Of a DNA stretch of 64,000 nucleotides, positions 7,981 to 16,246 are shown piece after piece (position 1 is the stretch's first letter; the number at the start of each line of letters is the position of its first letter). The notes beneath the pieces are model-generated. The model was not told where the DNA came from. It did no database searches and worked only from the letters and a program-made list of their open reading frames with translations. Source of the DNA: Idiomarina sp. GTDB lineage: Bacteria; Pseudomonadota; Gammaproteobacteria; Enterobacterales; Alteromonadaceae. Location of the stretch: the NCBI GenBank assembly GCA_020832105.1, contig JAFIFH010000052.1, positions 1 to 64,000 of the forward strand, written 5' to 3'. The translations under genes and the position numbers were made by a program.

Positions 7981-9971
7981 TAGTTAGCTCCCTGTAATAA
8001 TTCATCCACCGCATCGCGCAACATTGCTTCAGACAGTAGACGCGTTGGGTAGCTGGGGTCTAAATCATATTCGCTCAAGGCCTCAAGCTCTTGTAAGGTA
8101 CGCTGCACGGCCTGATTGTCGGTATCGAAATATGCGTCAATCCATTCGGCTGATTGCAGCAGCGATTCACGGTAACTGACGGTTTGACGTTGCATCAGCG
8201 CTTGCTGAGCGAGTTGCAACTGGAGCTCGAGCTGACTGATTAATAAAGAGCGTTGCTCCTGGCCGATTTGCAATGCTGGCAGCTCATCGGTGCGTTGAAT
8301 GCGGATAAAGTCATCAGTGAAGGACGCCCAGGCTTTTGATAAATTAGCCCGCCATTCGGAAAAGTCACTGCTAATCTCTTCATCAACCGGCTCACCGTCG
8401 ACACCATACTCTTGTTCAAGTAATGGCAGGTTGCGGATTTGCCGGCGCTGGGTACTGATACGCATGGCTAATGCATCCAGGTCCTGATCTTCGGTACCTT
8501 CTAACAGCTCAATGTCATTGCGTAGCTGTTGGCGAATGGGAAGGAGGTGACTGCGATTTGCGTCTGCCAATAGCCGCTCTGCGCGCTCAAGTAACTGGAT
8601 TGCACTACGTCGATCGTAGTCAAGCCAGAGCTTGCGGCCTGCTGCAAGTACCAGGTCGCGGGCCTCGACCAAATAGAGATCTTCGGAAACGCGTAAATTG
8701 GCGGTATCGACCTCGGATTTAAGACGCTCGAGATCGGCAGTCTGTTGCTCAAATGCCTCACGCATTGCCTGTCTTTCTTCATCCGCAGCTTCCCGGTCTT
8801 GCCGAGCCTGACGCGATCGCTCTTCTTGCAACTGACTAAGTCGCTGATTAAGCTGACTTTCCAGGCTTTCCATTACATTGCCCTCAAGTGCTTGCTGGGA
8901 ACGGTTGGACTGCTCAATACGCTGATTAAGCTCAGCAAACTGAGCATTGGTTTGTTGGCGGAAATCTTCTTGTTGTGCCCACACCCAATAACCACCGGCG
9001 CCAAGAATCAAAACACAGAGCAGCAGGATAAAAGTCAGGAATGTTGTAAATGGAGAACGTTTAGATGAACTGGTCATGGTCTTCTTCTCTGCTTGCGGTG
9101 GGGTAGAGGGTTGCTCGTCTGGCGTCGACCGTTCGGGGATAGCAGCACTTTTATCCTGCTCATTCGACGCACCTGGTTGCTTTGTTGATGTCTCTGCTTG
9201 TGTCGCAGCAGATTGGCTAGGCTCCAATTGCTTGATGGTATGCAATAAGGCTTCATGAGTCGCATTCTGGGCAATATGGATATTGCTTTTCGCGATATCG
9301 TGACCAGCCAGAATGCTTTGTAAACGTTCACTGGATACCACCCAATCACATTGCTCCAGCCACTGGGTTGCGCCGGGAATGTCTTTCAACCCTTCGAAAA
9401 AGAGCGTTATCTGCTGTTCACTGGTCACCACAATAACCTGAACTTGTTCAGTCCAGTCGCTCAACGGACCATGCAAATCAGGGTGTAAGGGCTGACGCTG
9501 GTAAACCTCGAGGATGTCCAGTTCGGCACCGCGCTCTCGCAAAGTGTCTGCAATCAGGGGCCGCCCGCCCCCGCCGGTAATCAATAACCAGCGCTGATTA
9601 TCAAGTTGTTGCAGCGGATGCAGTTGTAATAGCGCTTCTGCAGTATGTTGAGGCGCCGGGTAGGTTGCTGCCTGGCCGCAAAGCGGCACCAACCGCTCAG
9701 CAGTCCCGCTGCCGACGCAATAATATGCGGCTGCAGGCCATGACTGCTGTTTTGCTTTTAGCTGTTCATCAAAATAGGTTGCGGCTGCAGGGCTCACTAC
9801 CACGACACCGTCAAATGTTTGTGCCAGGCGCTGCCAGTCGTTATCACTCAAAGTGACCGACTGCGTTTCAATCACCGCCTGGCGAAACACTCGCATGCCT
9901 TGCTCAGCAAGTGCCTGCTCAAGGTGATTCGCCTGGTCGTGCGGTCGAATGAGTAAAACGCCTGTGCGCAT
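7980..9971 (-). CDS. hemD-hemX: Fused uroporphyrinogen-III synthase (HemD) - HemX protein
   Basis: Residues 1-250 are uroporphyrinogen-III synthase, which closes hydroxymethylbilane to uroporphyrinogen III (TGVLLIRP start, VVVVSPAAATYF, WLLITGGGGR). A Gln/Ser/Pro-rich linker (about 251-305) leads to a membrane helix (about 308-330), then a long coiled coil (about 335-430) and the HemX domain to the end. In E. coli these are separate genes. The ORF track starts 57 nt upstream, but ATG 9971 has GGAG 6 nt before it and lies 1 nt after the hemC stop, so I prefer 663 aa. An in-frame ATG (residue 299, MTSSSKRSP) just before the membrane helix could give a separate HemX. Confidence 0.9.
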   Translation of the reverse strand: MRTGVLLIRPHDQANHLEQALAEQGMRVFRQAVIETQSVTLSDNDWQRLAQTFDGVVVVSPAAATYFDEQLKAKQQSWPAAAYYCVGSGTAERLVPLCGQAATYPAPQHTAEALLQLHPLQQLDNQRWLLITGGGGRPLIADTLRERGAELDILEVYQRQPLHPDLHGPLSDWTEQVQVIVVTSEQQITLFFEGLKDIPGATQWLEQCDWVVSSERLQSILAGHDIAKSNIHIAQNATHEALLHTIKQLEPSQSAATQAETSTKQPGASNEQDKSAAIPERSTPDEQPSTPPQAEKKTMTSSSKRSPFTTFLTFILLLCVLILGAGGYWVWAQQEDFRQQTNAQFAELNQRIEQSNRSQQALEGNVMESLESQLNQRLSQLQEERSRQARQDREAADEERQAMREAFEQQTADLERLKSEVDTANLRVSEDLYLVEARDLVLAAGRKLWLDYDRRSAIQLLERAERLLADANRSHLLPIRQQLRNDIELLEGTEDQDLDALAMRISTQRRQIRNLPLLEQEYGVDGEPVDEEISSDFSEWRANLSKAWASFTDDFIRIQRTDELPALQIGQEQRSLLISQLELQLQLAQQALMQRQTVSYRESLLQSAEWIDAYFDTDNQAVQRTLQELEALSEYDLDPSYPTRLLSEAMLRDAVDELLQGAN

Positions 9972-9972
9972 A

Positions 9973-10920
9973 TTATGCTCCGTCGTTGGCTTGTGCGTAG
10001 ACAGCGGCAAGGATATCGCCGGCACCACGGCTTAGCAGGTCTTCAGCGAGGGCGGTGCCAATCGCTTCAGGATCATTCACCGAGCCACTGCGCTCGCCAC
10101 GAATAATCGTGCTGCCGTCGATGCTGCCGACAAGTCCACGTAAAAATATAGTGTCGTCATTCAATTGTGCAAACGCCCCAATCGGGACCTGGCAGCCGCC
10201 TTCTAAACGCCGGTTCATGGCTCGCTCGGCAAGCACACATGCGCGTGTTTGCAGGTGCTCCAAAGGCTTTAAAAGCGCCTTAATGCGATCATCGTCACTA
10301 CGGCACTCGATCCCTAATGCCCCTTGACCATTTGCAGGTAACGACTGCTCAGCTGGCAGCCGCAGGCGAATCCGGTCTTCCAGCTCAAGACGAACTAACC
10401 CAGAGGTCGCTAATATGATTGCGCCAAACTCGCCGTCATCCAGTTTGCGTAAGCGGGTTTGCACGTTGCCGCGCAAATCCTTAATTTTAAGGTGAGGAAA
10501 ACGCTCCGCAATCTGGCAACGACGTCGCAAGCTGCAGGTCCCCACGATGGCCCCGTCTGGCATATCTTCAAGGCTGGCATACTGATTAGACACAAAGGCG
10601 TCGCTAGGGTCTTCACGCTCACAGATGGTGTAAAGCTCAAGACCTGGCGGAAACTCCACCGGTAAATCTTTCATCGAGTGAACCGCTAAATCAGCACGAC
10701 CTTCGATCATCGCGACTTCAAGCTCCTTCACAAATAACCCTTTCCCACCAATTTTGGCAAGGGGGGTGTCGAGGATCACGTCACCGCGGGTACTCATCGG
10801 GAGCAGCTCTACCAGCAATCCAGGATGAAGCGCTTCTAAGCGCGCTTTGATGTGCTCGGCTTGCCACAGTGCTAATGCACTTTTACGCGTGGCAATGGTA
10901 ATGGTTTCGGGTTTGCTCAT
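9973..10920 (-). CDS. hemC: Porphobilinogen deaminase (hydroxymethylbilane synthase)
   Basis: Cytosolic enzyme that joins four porphobilinogens into hydroxymethylbilane, the substrate of the HemD domain encoded next. The dipyrromethane cofactor Cys is C243 in [11 protein letters not shown], aligning with C242 of E. coli. Other motifs are [25 protein letters not shown] and LRGNVQTRL. Length 315 aa is typical. The start ATG fits the family N-terminus. It heads the hemC-hemDX-hemY-tamA-tamB run, with the DUF2914 gene 35 nt upstream. Confidence 0.96.
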   Translation of the reverse strand: MSKPETITIATRKSALALWQAEHIKARLEALHPGLLVELLPMSTRGDVILDTPLAKIGGKGLFVKELEVAMIEGRADLAVHSMKDLPVEFPPGLELYTICEREDPSDAFVSNQYASLEDMPDGAIVGTCSLRRRCQIAERFPHLKIKDLRGNVQTRLRKLDDGEFGAIILATSGLVRLELEDRIRLRLPAEQSLPANGQGALGIECRSDDDRIKALLKPLEHLQTRACVLAERAMNRRLEGGCQVPIGAFAQLNDDTIFLRGLVGSIDGSTIIRGERSGSVNDPEAIGTALAEDLLSRGAGDILAAVYAQANDGA

Positions 10921-10955
10921 GAAATAACTCTACTGCCTGAAAAGTGAAGCAGCGC

Positions 10956-11387
10956 TTAACGCTGCACAACAAAATGGTGAACGACCAGTTCTTCGTCACG
11001 GTCATTAATAACGCGAACCGTCCATTCGCCGGTCGCCATGCGGCCTATTTGACGGCTTGAATATGTTCGCCAGCTGTTGCTGCCAACAGCAAGGCTTATC
11101 TCAGCATCCAGCTCACCGCCATGGTACCAACGGTGGGCTATACCGCGGCCGTCGTGATTGATGATATGGGTAAAAAATGTCAGACGATCAAAATCGTTGC
11201 CACTATGGGTATATTGGTCACCAATATCATCAACAGGTTCACGATTTTCCACTGAGGTGGTCAGTATCGCACGCTCAATATAGTTTTCATCGAGCTGTTG
11301 ACGCTGGTCTGATTGGTTTGCATAGCTACTAAATGCACAAAGCCAGATAAGTGGCAGGCCAAGTACGACAAGTTTCTTAAGTAACAT
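10956..11387 (-). CDS. DUF2914 domain secreted protein
   Basis: Function unknown. The 143-aa product has a signal peptide (about residues 1-23, cut near SSYAN). The remainder fits the DUF2914 family: HRWYHGGELDAEISL, then SNSWRTYSSRQIG, GEWTVRVINDRDEEL and a final HHFVV strand. This is probably a small beta-sandwich in the periplasm. AAGGA lies 7 nt before the ATG. It is 35 nt upstream of hemC on the same strand, in the position where E. coli has cyaA divergent from hemC, and may be cotranscribed with the heme operon. Family assignment is from the conserved pattern only. Confidence 0.75.
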   Translation of the reverse strand: MLLKKLVVLGLPLIWLCAFSSYANQSDQRQQLDENYIERAILTTSVENREPVDDIGDQYTHSGNDFDRLTFFTHIINHDGRGIAHRWYHGGELDAEISLAVGSNSWRTYSSRQIGRMATGEWTVRVINDRDEELVVHHFVVQR

Positions 11388-11481
11388 GTGAAGTCCTTAT
11401 GTAGAGTTGCGGCCCCGTGGTGACAAAAGTACCTATGAATGCGATTATAGGTCTTTTACGACTTTAAGTGTAACGTGAGCC

Positions 11482-11658
11482 ATGACAAAACGCATCATCA
11501 AGCTGGCAAGTGGAATGATAGCGCTGCTCCTCATCAGCGCTTGCGGCCAGAAAGGGCCGTTGTATATGCCACCAGAGCGGGAAACTACCGACGCAGAAGA
11601 ACAGCGTCGGGAATCGCCAACTGAGCTGCCTCAGCTCACACACCTGAATGATAGATAA
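11482..11658 (+). CDS. lptM: LptM (YifL) small lipoprotein
   Basis: A 58-aa ORF missing from the supplied track. It has a lipoprotein signal ending in LLLISAC and then CGQKGPLYMP, the hallmark of LptM/YifL, which in E. coli binds the LPS translocon LptD-LptE and helps its maturation. The Cys would be lipidated and the protein held in the outer membrane. The acidic, charged tail (ETTDAEEQRRE) is not conserved in the family. It lies 32 nt before lysA in the classical lptM-(lysA)-dapF order, which strengthens the call. The start has only a weak ribosome-binding sequence (GTGAGC). Confidence 0.88.
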   Translation: MTKRIIKLASGMIALLLISACGQKGPLYMPPERETTDAEEQRRESPTELPQLTHLNDR

Positions 11659-11690
11659 AGCCTGAGTTTTGGCAGGATAAGTTAGAGACA

Positions 11691-12953
11691 ATGACTGAAT
11701 TTAGCTATATAGATACGCAGTTGCATGCAGAATCATGCAGTATTCCGGACTTAGCAGAGCGTCACGGCACGCCGCTTTACGTGTATTCGCGTGCAGCCAT
11801 TGAAGCGAACTGGCGGGCTTTCAATCAACACCTCCCCAGCCCCCATCGCGCCTGTTACGCCGTCAAAGCCAACGGTAACCTTGCGGTGCTGCAAGTACTG
11901 GCAAGGCTAGGTGCCGCTTTTGATGTTGTCTCCGGTGGTGAAATTGCGCGAGTCTTGCGCGCTGGTGGGCGAGCTGAGCACATTGTATTTTCCGGCGTGG
12001 CGAAATCACATGAAGAAATCGCTTACGCACTGCAAGTGGGTATTTTGCAGTTTAACGTAGAGTCTGTTGCAGAGCTTGAGCGCATCAGTCAGGTCGCTAG
12101 TGCTACCAGCCAGGTTGCACGCATTTCATTGCGAGTGAACCCCGATGTGGACGCAAAAACCCATCCCTATATCGCGACGGGCCTGGAAGCCAACAAATTT
12201 GGCATCCCTATGCGCGACGCGGTGGCTGCGTTTCGTCTGGCGAGTCAGTTGCCAGGTCTTGAGGTCATCGGGGTGGATTGTCATATCGGCTCACAACTGA
12301 CCGAGCTTTCCCCATTTCTTGATGCCATGGATCGCATGCTGGCGCTGGTGGATGAGCTTAACGACGCAGGTATTGAAATTACCCACCTTGATATGGGAGG
12401 CGGTCTTGGGGTGACCTATGCAGACGAAACGCCGCCGAATGTGAGCGACTATATAAAAGCCATGCTAACGAAGCTGGATGATTATCCGCAGCTGGCGCTC
12501 TATCTTGAGCCTGGCCGCGCTATCGTCGCTAATGCTGGTATCTTAGTCACTCGGGTCGAATACTTTAAACCCAGTGAGAAGAAAGATTTTGTGATCGTTG
12601 ATGCGGGCATGAACGATATGTTGCGGCCATCGTTGTACCAGGCGTTTCACCGTATTGAAAACGTTAACCAGAACCAGCATACGTCGACGACTGGTAAACC
12701 TTGTGACGTTGTCGGGCCGGTGTGTGAAACCGGAGACTTCCTTGGCCAGGACCGCCAGCTTCAGGCCGCAGAGGGAGACCTGCTCGCAGTATTTGGCGCC
12801 GGTGCATATGGTTTTGCAATGAGCTCGAACTACAATACTCGGGTACGCCCCGCTGAAGTGATGGTTGATGGTGAGCAAGACTATTTGGTGCGTGCACGGG
12901 AAACTTTGGATGACCTTTGGCAGCATGAACGTTTACTGGAGCACGAATGTTAA
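11691..12953 (+). CDS. lysA: Diaminopimelate decarboxylase
   Basis: PLP enzyme that decarboxylates meso-diaminopimelate to L-lysine, the last step of lysine synthesis. The PLP lysine lies in CYAVKANGN. Other family motifs are [28 protein letters not shown] and GPVCETGDF, the last holding the substrate-contacting Cys. Length 420 aa is typical. It overlaps dapF by 7 nt, so the epimerase making its substrate is translated with it. The lptM-lysA-dapF order is as in Pseudomonas, unlike E. coli where lysA is elsewhere. Confidence 0.97.
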   Translation: MTEFSYIDTQLHAESCSIPDLAERHGTPLYVYSRAAIEANWRAFNQHLPSPHRACYAVKANGNLAVLQVLARLGAAFDVVSGGEIARVLRAGGRAEHIVFSGVAKSHEEIAYALQVGILQFNVESVAELERISQVASATSQVARISLRVNPDVDAKTHPYIATGLEANKFGIPMRDAVAAFRLASQLPGLEVIGVDCHIGSQLTELSPFLDAMDRMLALVDELNDAGIEITHLDMGGGLGVTYADETPPNVSDYIKAMLTKLDDYPQLALYLEPGRAIVANAGILVTRVEYFKPSEKKDFVIVDAGMNDMLRPSLYQAFHRIENVNQNQHTSTTGKPCDVVGPVCETGDFLGQDRQLQAAEGDLLAVFGAGAYGFAMSSNYNTRVRPAEVMVDGEQDYLVRARETLDDLWQHERLLEHEC

Positions 12954-13774
12954 TTCACTTCTCGAAAATGCATGGCCTGGGCAATGATTTCATGGTGATT
13001 GATAATGTCACTCAGAATATCTTTTTGAACAATGACCAAATTGCCAGCCTGGCTGACCGTCATCGAGGGGTGGGCTTTGATCAGTTGCTCATAGTCGAAC
13101 CGCCCTATGACCCGGACGTCGACTTTCATTATCGGATATTCAATGCCGATGGTTCCGAAGTGCAGCAGTGCGGCAATGGCGCACGTTGTTTTGGGCGCTT
13201 CATTCGGCACAAAGGGCTGTCTAATAAAAGTCGGTTTAAGGTCAGCACGAAGAAAGGTGTGCTTGAGATTACTCTGCTTGGCGATACCCAGGTGCAGGTT
13301 GACATGGGGCAGCCCATTTTTGAGCCTCAACAGATTCCGTTTCGTGCTAATAAGACTGAAACCACCTACATTCTGCGAGCAGCGGAGCAGACTTTCCTGT
13401 GTGGCGTGTTAAGCATGGGCAATCCGCACTGCGTGATCCTGGTAGATGACGTAGACACCGCGCCGGTTGCCGAAGTGGGCGCACTGCTGACCCAGCACGA
13501 ACGTTTTGCTGAGGGTGCAAACATTAGCTTTCTACAAATCATCAGCCGCAGTGAGGCGCGCCTGCGGGTATTCGAGCGCGGTGTCGGTGAGACGCAGGCA
13601 TGTGGCAGCGGCGCCTGCGCAGCCGCAGTATGGGCTATGATGCAAGACAAGCTTGCTGCAGAAGCAATGATTCAACTTCCTGGTGGCACCTTACAAATCG
13701 CCTGGCAAGAAGGTCAGAGTGTCATGATGACTGGCGGCGCGACCCACGTTTATGATGGACAGATGGTATTATGA
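12947..13774 (+). CDS. dapF: Diaminopimelate epimerase
   Basis: Interconverts LL- and meso-diaminopimelate for lysine and peptidoglycan, using two cysteines without cofactor. Both active-site blocks are present: [13 protein letters not shown] and [14 protein letters not shown]. The N-terminus [13 protein letters not shown] is canonical. Length 275 aa matches E. coli (274). It overlaps lysA upstream by 7 nt and the DUF484 gene downstream by 4 nt (ATGA), so three proteins are translationally coupled. Confidence 0.97.
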   Translation: MLIHFSKMHGLGNDFMVIDNVTQNIFLNNDQIASLADRHRGVGFDQLLIVEPPYDPDVDFHYRIFNADGSEVQQCGNGARCFGRFIRHKGLSNKSRFKVSTKKGVLEITLLGDTQVQVDMGQPIFEPQQIPFRANKTETTYILRAAEQTFLCGVLSMGNPHCVILVDDVDTAPVAEVGALLTQHERFAEGANISFLQIISRSEARLRVFERGVGETQACGSGACAAAVWAMMQDKLAAEAMIQLPGGTLQIAWQEGQSVMMTGGATHVYDGQMVL

Positions 13775-14469
13775 GAGATTTAGGTGAGCGTTTAGACAAC
13801 AATTTAATGCGCTTGGATGACCAGGCAATCGCTGAATACTTGCAGGAAAATCCTGACTTTTTTGAACGGCATCCTGCGCTGTTGAGTCAGATGAGTATTC
13901 GCCACGAAGCCCAGGGCTCGATTTCGCTGATTGAACGCCAGCAGAAAATCCTCCGCGAGCAAATAGGCTTGCTGCAGGAAGAAATCACCACCCTAATGGC
14001 AAACGCGCGGCGCAATGAACGAATTTTTCATGGCTACAGCGAACTCTATATGAAGCTGCTGCGCTGCAAATCAATAGAAGAGGTTGAAGCCGCGCTTCAG
14101 CAGTGTTTTTTAGCGGAGCTTAATCTGGCCCAGCTCAGCCTTAAATTGTTTGCGCCCCTGTCAGGGCATGCTGCTCGTCTCCAGTTCAGCGCCGACACTC
14201 ATAAGCAGTTACTGAGTAAACGATTTACCAACGACCCGGTGTACCTCGGGCGCTTGACCCAAGACGAGCATCGTTTGCTCTTTGCAGACTCAGTTGCCGC
14301 AGAGCATATTGAGTCGGTGGCATTGCTATTGCTGGGTGGGGACGAAAAACTGGGTATTCTGGCATTGGGCAGCCATGACCCATCGCACTTTGAACCCAGT
14401 ATGGACTACCTGCTGATCAGTCAGTTGCAGGCTTTACTCAGTAGCATTCTGCCCGATTTGGCTGAGTGA
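13771..14469 (+). CDS. DUF484 family protein
   Basis: Function not established; DUF484 proteins have a GAF-like fold and sit between dapF and xerC in many gammaproteobacteria. The sequence shows the typical start of the family ([19 protein letters not shown]), a helical coiled-coil section (about 50-95, [19 protein letters not shown]) and a GAF-like C-terminal half with [19 protein letters not shown]. Length 232 aa is normal. It overlaps dapF by 4 nt and is followed 24 nt later by xerC. Whether it aids XerC or dapF is not known. Confidence 0.88.
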   Translation: MRDLGERLDNNLMRLDDQAIAEYLQENPDFFERHPALLSQMSIRHEAQGSISLIERQQKILREQIGLLQEEITTLMANARRNERIFHGYSELYMKLLRCKSIEEVEAALQQCFLAELNLAQLSLKLFAPLSGHAARLQFSADTHKQLLSKRFTNDPVYLGRLTQDEHRLLFADSVAAEHIESVALLLLGGDEKLGILALGSHDPSHFEPSMDYLLISQLQALLSSILPDLAE

Positions 14470-14493
14470 ACAGGTAACCGAAGAGTGTAGCCA

Positions 14494-15411
14494 ATGAGTC
14501 TTCCCCAGGCCCTGACCCAACCAATCGATGATTTTATTGATTACCTGCGTGGTGCCCGTGGATACTCGGCGCATACCTGCAGTGGCTATCAACGCCAGCT
14601 CGGGGTCATTACAGAAGCCCTGCACCAGCAAGGCTTCAAGGACTGGTCGACCCTTGCCCCTCGCGCGATTGAGTCGATGGTGATTAGCTGGCGCCGTCAG
14701 GACATTGGTATTGCGACTATTCAGCAACGTTTAGCGGCGCTGCGAAGCTTATGCGACTTTTTAATCAGCAAAGGCCTCCTCAGCAGTAATCCGGCCCGTT
14801 CGGTACGCGCGCCCAAGGGCGGTAAACGATTACCAAAGAATATGGACGTAGACGGTGTTGCCCATCTGCTTGATGATACCCCAAGCGATCCCTTAGGTAT
14901 TAGAGATCGGGCAATGTTCGAGCTGATCTACAGTTGCGGCCTGCGCGTATCAGAACTGGTTAGCGTTGATCTAGCAGATTTGAATTCACAGCGTGAGCTG
15001 CGAGTCACCGGTAAGGGCAATAAAACCCGGATTATACCTTACGGGCGCGAAGCGGATAAATGGTTACAAGCGTGGGTAAAAGTGCGCGGCCAGCTGTTAA
15101 GTACAACCGGACAGCGAGGTAACCAAGCGCTGTTTCTCGGGCAACGCGGGACTCGGCTGACCACGCGTTCAGTTCAGTTACGTTTGCGCCAGTGGGCTCA
15201 GCAGCGGGGAATCGCAGACCATGTGCACCCACATAAGCTACGCCATAGTTTCGCTTCACATATGCTTGAATCCAGTGGTGATTTGCGCGCAGTGCAGGAA
15301 TTACTGGGGCATGCGAACCTGAGCACGACTCAGGTGTACACCCACCTTGATTTTCAGCATTTAGCCAGTGTGTATGACAACGCCCACCCACGAGCGCGGA
15401 AAAAATCTTAA
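14494..15411 (+). CDS. xerC: Tyrosine recombinase XerC
   Basis: Works with XerD at the chromosomal dif site to resolve dimers. The SAM-like DNA-binding domain (about 8-95) and the catalytic domain (about 110-290) are complete. All catalytic residues are visible: R151 (GLRVSEL), K174 (VTGKGNKTR), H247 and R250 (HKLRHSFASH), H273 (LGHANLSTTQ) and nucleophile Y282 (VYTHL). Length 305 aa matches E. coli (298). Position between the DUF484 gene and yigB is the conserved chromosomal location, so this is not a phage integrase. Confidence 0.95.
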   Translation: MSLPQALTQPIDDFIDYLRGARGYSAHTCSGYQRQLGVITEALHQQGFKDWSTLAPRAIESMVISWRRQDIGIATIQQRLAALRSLCDFLISKGLLSSNPARSVRAPKGGKRLPKNMDVDGVAHLLDDTPSDPLGIRDRAMFELIYSCGLRVSELVSVDLADLNSQRELRVTGKGNKTRIIPYGREADKWLQAWVKVRGQLLSTTGQRGNQALFLGQRGTRLTTRSVQLRLRQWAQQRGIADHVHPHKLRHSFASHMLESSGDLRAVQELLGHANLSTTQVYTHLDFQHLASVYDNAHPRARKKS

Positions 15412-15436
15412 AGCCACTCCACTCACAGGTAGCAGT

Positions 15437-16156
15437 ATGATCCAGTTTCATCGGCGTTTACGACCCGTTAAAGTCATCAGTTTCGATCTCGATGACACTC
15501 TTTATGACAACGAGCCAGTGATGCTTCGGGCAGAGCAGGCACTGCTTACGCACTTGCACACCGAACACCCACAAACTCAGCGCTTACAGCTTAATGACTG
15601 GCGGTCATTGAGAGATCGGCTGGCCGCCAGCGATACCACATTGGCGAGTAATATGACCGCGTTACGCCTGGCAACCTTGAATGAGGGATTGATTCAAAGT
15701 GGTGTTGCAAAATCCGCAGCCACTGCAGCAAGTGAGGAGGCGATGGCGCATTTTCTAAGTCATCGCAATGATGTGGATATCGCCGCGGAGGTACATCAAT
15801 TACTCGCGGCATTAGCTGGACGCTTTCCATTGTTAGCGATTTCCAATGGTAATGCAGACATTCAAAAGCTGGGGCTTCAGGATTACTTCACTCAAGCGTG
15901 GCAGCCCAGCCCCACGCTGCGCGGTAAACCGACCACTGACATGTTCGAGGCTGCACGCCAGGATCTTGGTTTTGCGCCTGCTGAATTACTCCATATCGGT
16001 GACCACCCAGTCAGTGATGTCCAGGGTGCAGCGCGATTTGGCGCGCAGAGCGTGTGGCTCAATGAGTCCGGGCTGCATAGCAAGCAATTGACCTGGTTAC
16101 CTACGGTTACGATTACCCATTTACCAGCGTTGCAACAGGTACTCGATGGCCATTAA
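15437..16156 (+). CDS. yigB: HAD phosphatase YigB (flavin biosynthesis)
   Basis: E. coli YigB dephosphorylates 5-amino-6-(5-phospho-ribitylamino)uracil in riboflavin synthesis. HAD motifs are complete: ISFDLDDTLYDN (motif I nucleophile Asp), AISNGN (motif II), RGKPTTDMF (Lys motif III) and IGDHPVSDVQGA (motif IV). The ORF track begins 69 nt earlier, inside xerC; ATG 15437 with AGGT upstream fits the family N-terminus better, giving 239 aa (E. coli 238). It lies 25 nt after xerC, in the conserved order. Confidence 0.88.
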   Translation: MIQFHRRLRPVKVISFDLDDTLYDNEPVMLRAEQALLTHLHTEHPQTQRLQLNDWRSLRDRLAASDTTLASNMTALRLATLNEGLIQSGVAKSAATAASEEAMAHFLSHRNDVDIAAEVHQLLAALAGRFPLLAISNGNADIQKLGLQDYFTQAWQPSPTLRGKPTTDMFEAARQDLGFAPAELLHIGDHPVSDVQGAARFGAQSVWLNESGLHSKQLTWLPTVTITHLPALQQVLDGH

Positions 16157-16166
16157 GCCAGGCATG

Positions 16167-16182
16167 CTGGTTGCATATACAG
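16167..16182. promoter_or_regulatory. Probable LexA (SOS) box upstream of uvrD
   Basis: CTGGTTGCATATACAG fits the CTG-N10-CAG core of the gammaproteobacterial LexA operator, with the alternating AT centre ATATACAG. It lies 65 nt before the chosen uvrD start. uvrD is SOS-regulated in E. coli, so position and gene agree. Position 4 (G instead of T) departs from the consensus. Confidence 0.75.
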
Positions 16183-16246
16183 TATATGGCGCTTAGACTA
16201 TGCAAACAGGCTATATAGCGAACTGATTAGTGACTTGGGGCAGGTT

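Noticed and set aside
14494-15411. Integrase marking a genomic island
   Set aside because: It is the housekeeping XerC in its conserved location between the DUF484 gene and yigB.
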